Shown here: positions 6,802 through 12,043 of the stretch, in pieces
Layout of the letters: each line of letters starts with the position of its first letter
How positions within the stretch are numbered: the stretch's first letter is position 1
DNA from: Bacteroidota bacterium
Lineage (GTDB): Bacteria > Bacteroidota > Ignavibacteria > Ignavibacteriales > Ignavibacteriaceae
Assembly (NCBI GenBank): GCA_023406915.1
Contig: JAEXTR010000127.1
Location: forward strand, 1-12,043
DNA: 12,043 nucleotides
Direction: 5' to 3'
Notes under the pieces: model-generated
Told to the model about the DNA's origin: nothing
Databases searched by the model: none
Seen by the model: the letters and a program-made list of their open reading frames with translations, nothing else
Made by a program: the position numbers and the translations under genes

Positions 6802-7662
6802 TTACAGTTCTGCAAGGCTGTCTTTGAATACTTCGGCGTAATCCGCCGAAAATTCATTGAATTCCGCCTCACCTGAAAAGCTGAGCATCTCTATAACATT
6901 CCGGTCAAACACGTAACCGTTATCCCAGCGGAAAGCACCGGTTTTATGATATGAAGTAAGATAATCAGTAAGATGAATAACTGCTGGAAGCAGAGACTGA
7001 CCTTTGAATTCAGAGGGGTGATGGTGGAACAAAATAGCGTCACACAACTCAGCAGGGAGGTTCCAGATTTCAGCAAGACAACTTCCTACTTCCTGATGGT
7101 CAGCTTGCATAACTTCCTGTTCAGTGACAATTGGTACAAAGCTTTGATCTGCGATTCTGGCAGCGATCTGATTGTACTCATTCCGGTAATAGCTGGCAAT
7201 CAGTTGCGTACCTAGATCGTGCAGCATACCTGCTACGAATGCATCAGTAGCAATTTCAACGAACCCGAGTCTGCGGGCTATATCTTTTGAACCTGTCCCA
7301 ACAATCAGAGAGTGCTTCCAATACTCATCATAGTCAAAGCCAGGAACGGCAACTTTTCCAAAGGCAGATGCAATCGAAAGCGCCATTACAAGTCTGTATA
7401 TCTCATCAAGTCCCAGAACAAGAATAGCAAACTCAATAGAAGATACTTTACGTTGCAAACCATACAGAGGGGAGTTTGCGACAGAAAGTATTCTTGCAGT
7501 CAATGCCTGATCTTTACCCAGTACCCTTGCAAGAGTAACGGTGTCAGTTGTTTCCTTCTGAATAAGCTCTGTAACTTCGTGTATCACCTTGGGCATAGCA
7601 GGAAGGTTTTTGATACCTTTCAGCCGTGCGATGATCGTTTGCTTGCGTTCGTTAAAATCCAC
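6802..7662 (-). CDS. HDOD domain protein (signal-transduction output domain)
   Basis: The 286-residue protein is one HDOD domain (a relative of HD phosphohydrolases) with a short C-terminal extension. The family opening is present: LPAMPKVIHEV at 20-30, the L-A-R-V-L-G-K-D-Q-A-L-T region at 44-55, and V-A-N-S-P-L-Y-G at 61-68. HD-like residues are also visible: YWKHS at 114-118, GMLHDLG at 145-151, DHQEVG at 188-193 and HHHP at 213-216. Phosphodiesterase activity is usually not assumed for HDOD proteins, which tend to act in regulation. No receiver, GGDEF or PAS domain is attached. The start is a GTG at 7662-7660 with a weak GGA upstream, and no nearer ATG keeps the domain intact. With the STAS gene 35 bases downstream it forms a likely two-gene signalling operon. 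Confidence 0.88.
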   Translation of the reverse strand: MDFNERKQTIIARLKGIKNLPAMPKVIHEVTELIQKETTDTVTLARVLGKDQALTARILSVANSPLYGLQRKVSSIEFAILVLGLDEIYRLVMALSIASAFGKVAVPGFDYDEYWKHSLIVGTGSKDIARRLGFVEIATDAFVAGMLHDLGTQLIASYYRNEYNQIAARIADQSFVPIVTEQEVMQADHQEVGSCLAEIWNLPAELCDAILFHHHPSEFKGQSLLPAVIHLTDYLTSYHKTGAFRWDNGYVFDRNVIEMLSFSGEAEFNEFSADYAEVFKDSLAEL

Positions 7663-7732
7663 GATTCGTTCCGATTCTTTTAAGATGTTTTAATATACAT
7701 AATTCCGTTGATCCGGCACTATAAAATATCAC

Positions 7733-8578
7733 TTATAGAAGAAATTTCCCATACCACTCTTTTCTTGCGGCATCAGTCTCCCTCCGATAATCTTTCAACA
7801 GATGATCACCTCCTTCAAAAATATGCATTCGGTATTTAAATCCCAGTCCTGTAAAACGTTCAGCAAGTCTGATGGTTTGTAAAGGTGATACAACCTCATC
7901 AGCTCCACCATGAATCAGTAAGTATGCAGTTTCAGATGGAAGCTGATCGGAGAAATGAATGGCAGATCTGTTTCGCATTTCCTTCTCGGGTTCGGCTCCG
8001 GGAAACTGATCCTGAATCAGTTCTCTGACTGTATTACTGTTGCGGTAGGTGTCACTGACATCACTGATGCCGCTGATAATGACGGCACATTTGAAATTAC
8101 GTTGTTTCCGTAAAGTTAGAAAAGTCATCATACCCCCACGGCTCCATCCTTCAATACCCATTCGTGAAGTATCTGCTATTGCTATTTGCGATGCAACTTC
8201 GGTAAGGTTAGTTACGTCATCAAGGTCGCTTCCTCCAAATTCATCAATGCTATTATCATCTCCGCTACCACGATACTGGGTTGCCAACACACAGTAGCCC
8301 CATGATGCCATCAGTCCAAACATTCCTCTTGCCTGGAATTCGTCAATAGCGCCTCGTTTGCCTATACCCCCACGGTTCCACAGTATTACAGGATATCGTG
8401 CAGATTCATACCGTAATGGTTCAGCGAGATATGCCTTCACCAGGTGGGGGCCTGACTGATAACGCATAACGGAAACTGTTGAACCTGTAAGTGCCTCTGC
8501 ACCCCAACCACTTTCGATCATCCTGAGCTGCTTATCGGTCAGGATAATTTCTTTTAATTCTTTTATATTTACATTCAT
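7733..8578 (-). CDS. Stand-alone alpha/beta hydrolase of the prolyl oligopeptidase (S9) type
   Basis: The 281 residues form an alpha/beta hydrolase without a signal peptide, so it is probably cytoplasmic. The catalytic triad can be read directly: Ser146 in GWSRGG (144-149), Asp227 in HGGADEVVSP (223-232) and His259 in EGGDHLL (255-261). An oxyanion-type W-N-R-G-G-I-G (67-73) and the Y-R-G-S-G segment (102-106) agree with the S9/acylaminoacyl-peptidase or dienelactone-hydrolase-like group. The beta-propeller of true prolyl oligopeptidases is absent, leaving only about 45 residues before the hydrolase core, so small esters or short peptides are both possible substrates. AGGA occurs about 12 bases before the ATG. 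The start lies only 35 bases from the divergent DUF192 gene. The HDOD gene is 70 bases downstream on the same strand and may be partly read from here. Confidence 0.88.
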   Translation of the reverse strand: MNVNIKELKEIILTDKQLRMIESGWGAEALTGSTVSVMRYQSGPHLVKAYLAEPLRYESARYPVILWNRGGIGKRGAIDEFQARGMFGLMASWGYCVLATQYRGSGDDNSIDEFGGSDLDDVTNLTEVASQIAIADTSRMGIEGWSRGGMMTFLTLRKQRNFKCAVIISGISDVSDTYRNSNTVRELIQDQFPGAEPEKEMRNRSAIHFSDQLPSETAYLLIHGGADEVVSPLQTIRLAERFTGLGFKYRMHIFEGGDHLLKDYRRETDAARKEWYGKFLL

Positions 8579-8613
8579 TGCGATTTAAATTCCTGAAAGT
8601 GTAACAATTCCAT

Positions 8614-9171
8614 ATGAGCAATCAGAAAAAGCAGCCTGGCAAAAAAACGCCCTCATATCTTCCATTTCTCGCAGGGGCGTTCGCTATTGCCGGTATTGTA
8701 CTTTATTATTTCCTTTCACAATCCCCTGATCCACCAAACCCGGTACCCGCGAGACCTGATATGAAACAAGACCTTTACACCTATCAGAAGGAAGGCGTAC
8801 TGAGTTTTCACCGTACCGCCGATAAGAATGCTCCCTATAAGGAGATTGATATTGAAATCAGTGATGATAACCTGGAGCGTGAGGTTGGTCTGATGTTCAG
8901 AACCCAGATGGACCCAAATACCGGCATGTATTTCATTTTCCCATACGAAGACCGTCAGTCATTCTGGATGCGCAATACCAGGATATCACTGGATATCCTC
9001 TTTATTAACAAAGATGGCAAAATTGTAACCATCCATAAGAGTACGCAGATTAATTCTGACACTTCGTATCCTTCGACAGAACCATCGCAGTATGTGCTCG
9101 AGGTGGTAGCAGGTTTTACTGATACGCACGGCGTCGCAGTGGGTGATTACATCACCTACAAGCGATTGTAA
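8614..9171 (+). CDS. Membrane-anchored DUF192 family protein
   Basis: The 185 residues start with a lysine-rich cytoplasmic segment, followed by one hydrophobic helix at about 16-34, a proline-rich linker (38-48) and a DUF192 domain (about 60-185). Domain signatures are VGLMFR at 91-96, GMYFIFP at 104-110, FWMRNTRISLDILFI at 117-131 and YVLEVVAGF at 160-168. Positive charges before the helix suggest the C-terminal domain faces the periplasm. The biochemical role of DUF192 is not established as far as I know, so none is assigned. The ATG at 8614 has no clear Shine-Dalgarno. The gene is divergent from the S9-type hydrolase across 35 bases and ends 9 bases from the convergent glycosidase gene. 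Confidence 0.88.
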   Translation: MSNQKKQPGKKTPSYLPFLAGAFAIAGIVLYYFLSQSPDPPNPVPARPDMKQDLYTYQKEGVLSFHRTADKNAPYKEIDIEISDDNLEREVGLMFRTQMDPNTGMYFIFPYEDRQSFWMRNTRISLDILFINKDGKIVTIHKSTQINSDTSYPSTEPSQYVLEVVAGFTDTHGVAVGDYITYKRL

Positions 9172-9180
9172 CAGAACAGG

Positions 9181-10662
9181 TCAGAACTTAAAGATATGGC
9201 TCTGATATGGTCCCAGAGAAATAAATAATCCCGGATCCTGCAGTTCCATTACCGTTCTTGTGTATTCAGCGCCTGTCAGCAAATCAGTCAAGGTAATCTC
9301 ATTTATGGCACTACCTTCATATTCATATTTGACTCTGCATTGTGCAGTACCATCAGAATAATTTACAGCTACTAGGCGATGTTCCGTATCGTACCCGTAC
9401 GTCCATACATATACAATAATGTCGTTGTGGCTGCTTTCTTTTTCACCTACCGGGTGAGTATCCAGCAAAGTCCATTCACCGAACTTAAAGATATCCGCCT
9501 TTATAATTGAGAAGAGCTTACTGTATTGTTCCTTAATATAAGGGTTTGCATTCTCTTTCGGTTCTCTTCCCAACTGCACTGGCAGTTTAATGCGTCTACC
9601 CTGGCATTGCCCATCCTGAAACATTCGCATGCCTTCAATAGTGCCAATCAGTGTTACAGCTGCAAATGCCTTTTCCTGTCCAAATACTGTGACAGCGCGC
9701 TCTTCATCATGGTTTTCGATAAAGCGCACAAGTTTTCTCCGGTACTCAGCATCAGCATTCAGGTGATCACGGATGTAGTTTGCATGATTATATCTCAGTC
9801 GGTCATACAATTTCTTATCGTAGGTGTAGTCGAAGCCGAGTTGCTGCATACTCCATTCAAGATTCCAATACGCTTCTGCGATAAACAGAAATTCGGGATA
9901 TTCATTCTTCACCGATTGAATAGCAGTTTTCCAGAACTCCTGTTCGGGTTTGGGATACTGTTCAGTATCTATTGCGCTTGCCCAGGTATTGTGGAACACA
10001 TTATTCAATGTCAGCATTGCCATATCGCAGCGAATACCATCACACCAGTCTGATATGAGCATCATTTGCTGAAGCATCAGTTCCCGGGCAAGAGGAGAGA
10101 AGTAATTAATCTGTACCGTGTCAGTCCAGGCTGCGAAAAAAGGGTCTCTACCATGAGCGAAGTAAACACCAGACTGGAAGGGTGATTCGAAAAAAGAGTA
10201 GGGGTCTGATTCGAATGTTTCGCGACTTACCTGTAAAAATGCTTCGGGCATCTCTTTTAGCAAGGGGGTAGAAGCCCCAAAGTGGTTGGGGATAAAATCA
10301 AGAATGAGGCTTAGTCCATGCTGGTTCATGATACCTTTCAGCCAACGGAGTTCAGCTGTTGTGCCCAGGTCGGGGCTAACGCGGTACGCCTCAATAGAAT
10401 AAGGGGAGCCGATAACGTCTTCTTTTTTCCAGTCTCCCAGTGCTTTGTCATATGACTGAACAAGTCCCGACTCAAAACAGCATTTTTCAATCAGGTCTTT
10501 TGATGTTTTCCATACACCCATCAGCCATACAGCGTCAAAGCCGTTCTTCTTCAGGTCAATCCACACCTGTTCAGGTACGTCATCCAGTGTTGCCCTTTCT
10601 GAAGGGGTATCAAACTGCCGGATCCATACGCGGGTATTGATCTCATAAATGAGGGGATTCAT
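9181..10662 (-). CDS. Cytoplasmic GH13 (alpha-amylase family) glycosidase, subfamily unclear
   Basis: This 493-residue TIM-barrel enzyme carries all four GH13 core regions: I, DFIPNH at 122-127; II, GIRCDMAM at 209-216 with nucleophile Asp213; III, FIAEAYW at 260-266 with acid/base Glu263; and IV, ENHDE at 316-320 with the transition-state Asp319. A beta-sandwich C domain is likely from about residue 400. It begins MNPLIYEINTRVW, with no signal peptide, so it should act inside the cell on alpha-glucans or small alpha-glucosides. The GFDAVWLMGVW segment (41-51) and EDVIGSPYS (81-89) recall a group of uncharacterised family members in several phyla rather than classical secreted amylases. I cannot name the substrate. 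No maltose transporter, glycogen or trehalose gene is adjacent. It faces the NUDIX gene across a 108-base divergent region and has no good Shine-Dalgarno. Confidence 0.9.
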   Translation of the reverse strand: MNPLIYEINTRVWIRQFDTPSERATLDDVPEQVWIDLKKNGFDAVWLMGVWKTSKDLIEKCCFESGLVQSYDKALGDWKKEDVIGSPYSIEAYRVSPDLGTTAELRWLKGIMNQHGLSLILDFIPNHFGASTPLLKEMPEAFLQVSRETFESDPYSFFESPFQSGVYFAHGRDPFFAAWTDTVQINYFSPLARELMLQQMMLISDWCDGIRCDMAMLTLNNVFHNTWASAIDTEQYPKPEQEFWKTAIQSVKNEYPEFLFIAEAYWNLEWSMQQLGFDYTYDKKLYDRLRYNHANYIRDHLNADAEYRRKLVRFIENHDEERAVTVFGQEKAFAAVTLIGTIEGMRMFQDGQCQGRRIKLPVQLGREPKENANPYIKEQYSKLFSIIKADIFKFGEWTLLDTHPVGEKESSHNDIIVYVWTYGYDTEHRLVAVNYSDGTAQCRVKYEYEGSAINEITLTDLLTGAEYTRTVMELQDPGLFISLGPYQSHIFKF

Positions 10663-10770
10663 AGTGTTGTGATGCTTTCAATTTCGATGTTAAAATTAAT
10701 TAACTACTTTCGTGCAATGTAAGAAATCTTTTATTTTCAGTATAACAATTTCGTCACTTTGGATACTTTC

Positions 10771-11238
10771 ATGAAACTTGCCACGCTTTGCTACGTAAAA
10801 GACCGGAAAGCCGGTAAAACCCTTATGTTATTCAGAAACAAAAAGCTGAAGGATTTCCACAAGGGGAAGTGGAATGGACTTGGGGGTAAGTTTGAACCAG
10901 GGGAAACCCCTGAGGAGTGTTGTATCAGGGAGGTACGCGAAGAGTCAGGACTTACATCAATTGATCCGGTCATGAAGGGTTTTATTACGTTTCCGATGTT
11001 TGATGGTGTGGATGACTGGTATGTGTTTTTGTTTATTATTGAGAAATATACAGGAGAGCTGATCGATTCCCCTGAGGGAGAGTTGCGATGGATTCCGGAT
11101 GATGAACTACTCTCTATACCCCTGTGGGATGGGGACCGAATATTTATCCCCTGGCTGGATCAGGAAGGGGTCTTCTCTGCAAAATTTAACTATGAGCACA
11201 AGGAATTTAAGGATTACACGGTTTCGTTCTACCGATAG
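10771..11238 (+). CDS. NUDIX hydrolase, MTH1-like (probable 8-oxo-dGTP diphosphatase)
   Basis: The 155-residue protein has a complete Nudix box at 39-61: G39, E45, R53-E54, E57-E58 and G60 in the G-x5-E-x7-R-E-x2-x-E-E-x-G pattern. Around it, KWNGLGGKFEPGE and the later IPLWDGDRIFIPWL (with WDGD) parallel human MTH1/NUDT1, including the equivalents of its W-N-G-F-G-G-K and D-M-W-P-D-D-S-Y-W segments. The C-terminal DYTVSFY also matches MTH1 D-Y-T-L-R. This supports hydrolysis of oxidised purine dNTPs to monophosphates, cleaning the nucleotide pool, although Nudix specificity is hard to predict. I chose the ATG at 10771, where M-K-L-A-T-L-C-Y-V is the normal family start and GGA lies seven bases upstream. 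A TTG at 10759 is an alternative. It is divergent from the glycosidase and is followed by the subtilase after 61 bases. Confidence 0.88.
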   Translation: MKLATLCYVKDRKAGKTLMLFRNKKLKDFHKGKWNGLGGKFEPGETPEECCIREVREESGLTSIDPVMKGFITFPMFDGVDDWYVFLFIIEKYTGELIDSPEGELRWIPDDELLSIPLWDGDRIFIPWLDQEGVFSAKFNYEHKEFKDYTVSFYR

Positions 11239-11299
11239 GTCAGCCGTTGGTTTCTTGCTATTAAGAAATGAATTCCCCATATTACTTTATTATTCATTA

Positions 11300-12043
11300 A
11301 TGGATTGTACGCCCGTGAAAAAAAGTGTTTTTCTTCTTTGCCTGATACTGACTGTGTTGCCTGTTTCTGCACAGCAGCAGGTTGTTATCAATGCAGGCAA
11401 TGAGCAGTATCTCTCAGGAGAAATAATTGTAAGGCTGAAACAGGTACCACGGGTTGATGCGGCAGGTAATGCCTATCTCAGCCAGGAACTGACTGAGCAA
11501 CTTAAGAACCTTTCTGTTACAGGCGTCAGGCAGATTTTTACTTCGCAACCAACAGATGCCCCGGATATGCAATCCATAGTCAGTGTGTTTTTCTCTTCTC
11601 CGGTTGATCCACGTTTTGCTGCTTCAAAAGTCAGCAAGGTCCGCGGGGTACTGTGGGCAGAGCCCCGCTTTGTGTATCTTCCATCCTATGTACCGAACGA
11701 CCCAAGGCTGAACGAGCAATGGGCATTACAGAAAATTCAGGCTCAGCAGGCATGGGACATCACCAAGGGTGATACCTCCATTGTGATAGGTATTGTTGAT
11801 ACCGGTGTTGACTGGGATCATCCCGATTTGGATGTGAACATGAAGTACAATCTTCTGGAAGATCCATATAATGGGATCGATGATGATCAGAATGGGTATG
11901 TTGATGATTATGTAGGCTGGGATTTTGGTGGTCTAAACGGAACTCCTGACAATAACCCGATGGAGGATCAGCCTGATCATGGAACCCATGTAGCAGGCTG
12001 CGCCGCTGCGACTACGGATAACGGGATCGGGGTTGCCGCTATA
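11300..12043 (+). CDS. Exported subtilisin-like serine protease (S8), N-terminal part only
   Basis: The reading frame is open to the right edge for 248 codons. Residues 1-24 are a signal peptide (V-K-K-S then a hydrophobic run ending V-S-A-Q-Q). Residues about 28-150 look like an inhibitory propeptide, with S-G-E-I-I-V-R-L early and V-L-W-A-E-P-R-F late. The protease domain starts near N-D-P-R-L-N-E-Q-W-A-L. Catalytic Asp167 is in IVDTGVDWDHPDL, and DHGTHVAG gives catalytic His227 (the first His of HGTH). Between them is an acidic G-I-D-D-D-Q-N-G-Y-V-D-D loop that may bind calcium. The catalytic serine and any C-terminal sorting domain lie beyond the window. The start may be this ATG or the in-frame GTG at 11315, which gives a cleaner MKKS signal peptide. 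Neither has a strong ribosome site. It is most likely secreted or on the cell surface. Confidence 0.93.
   Translation, partial: MDCTPVKKSVFLLCLILTVLPVSAQQQVVINAGNEQYLSGEIIVRLKQVPRVDAAGNAYLSQELTEQLKNLSVTGVRQIFTSQPTDAPDMQSIVSVFFSSPVDPRFAASKVSKVRGVLWAEPRFVYLPSYVPNDPRLNEQWALQKIQAQQAWDITKGDTSIVIGIVDTGVDWDHPDLDVNMKYNLLEDPYNGIDDDQNGYVDDYVGWDFGGLNGTPDNNPMEDQPDHGTHVAGCAAATTDNGIGVAAI

Noticed and set aside
7312..7683. Open frame on the plus strand (123 codons) antisense to the HDOD gene
   Set aside because: The HDOD signatures on the other strand are unambiguous, and this frame shows no domain or ribosome site.
7719..7738. Inverted repeat CTATAA / TTATAG at the end of the S9-type hydrolase gene as a terminator
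   Set aside because: The six-pair stem is almost all A/T and no T tract follows on the minus strand.
9526..10053. Long open frame on the plus strand (175 codons) inside the glycosidase gene
   Set aside because: It is antisense to a gene with all four GH13 motifs, has no recognisable domain and a Cys/Ile/Phe-rich composition typical of shadow frames.
11251..11268. Inverted repeat TTTCTT / AAGAAA after the NUDIX gene as a terminator
   Set aside because: The stem is weak and the following bases (TGAATTCC) contain no T tract.
1..12043. Mobile element, phage, CRISPR, tRNA/rRNA or defence island
   Set aside because: No transposase, integrase, terminal repeats, regularly spaced repeats or RNA-gene motifs were seen, and the gene content is ordinary chromosomal metabolism, signalling and secretion.

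Overview
The window looks like chromosomal DNA of a free-living bacterium from the Bacteroidota/Chlorobi/Ignavibacteriota side of the tree, most likely Ignavibacteria or a close relative. The main clue is the exported esterase at 4979-6424. Its C-terminal sorting domain opens with NYPNPFNPST, the variant of the type IX secretion (T9SS) tail that is typical of Ignavibacteria-like genomes. Supporting clues are the exported subtilase with an acidic DDDxNGYxDD loop, a short lipoprotein with a Q-S-C lipobox, and generally weak Shine-Dalgarno signals. Base composition looks even across the window. I see no insertion sequence, integrase, phage gene, tRNA, rRNA or CRISPR array.

Layout. The left edge (1-229, minus) is a truncated lipoprotein gene. 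Next is a likely minus-strand operon transcribed from about 3904 to 447: a sugar-phosphate nucleotidyltransferase, metK (S-adenosylmethionine synthetase) and ahcY (S-adenosylhomocysteine hydrolase), closed by a clear intrinsic terminator at 387-419. A 115-base divergent region separates this operon from a plus-strand pair at 4020-6424: a FabK/nitronate-monooxygenase-type flavoprotein whose stop codon overlaps the GTG start of the T9SS-exported esterase. The esterase meets, with no gap, a minus-strand signalling pair (7662 to 6425): an HDOD protein and a single-domain STAS protein. Upstream of these lies a stand-alone S9-type alpha/beta hydrolase (minus, 7733-8578).

Only 35 bases separate the hydrolase start from the start of a divergent, membrane-anchored DUF192 protein (plus, 8614-9171). 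This converges, with a 9-base gap, on a cytoplasmic GH13 glycosidase (minus, 9181-10662). A divergent NUDIX hydrolase resembling MTH1 (plus, 10771-11238) follows. The right edge holds the first roughly 248 codons of an exported subtilisin-like protease (plus, from 11300).

Function. The clearest functional unit is the methyl cycle: MetK makes SAM, methyltransferases turn it into SAH, and AhcY removes SAH. The HDOD-STAS pair is probably a small signalling unit whose partners are elsewhere. The esterase, lipoprotein and subtilase are envelope or secreted proteins. The other genes are housekeeping or accessory metabolism. I do not see a convincing new multi-gene system. The points worth a second look are the isolated HDOD-STAS pair, the uncharacterised type of GH13 enzyme, two mini-ORFs that end in ATGA overlaps with real starts, the compact gene junctions, and two inverted repeats in promoter regions.
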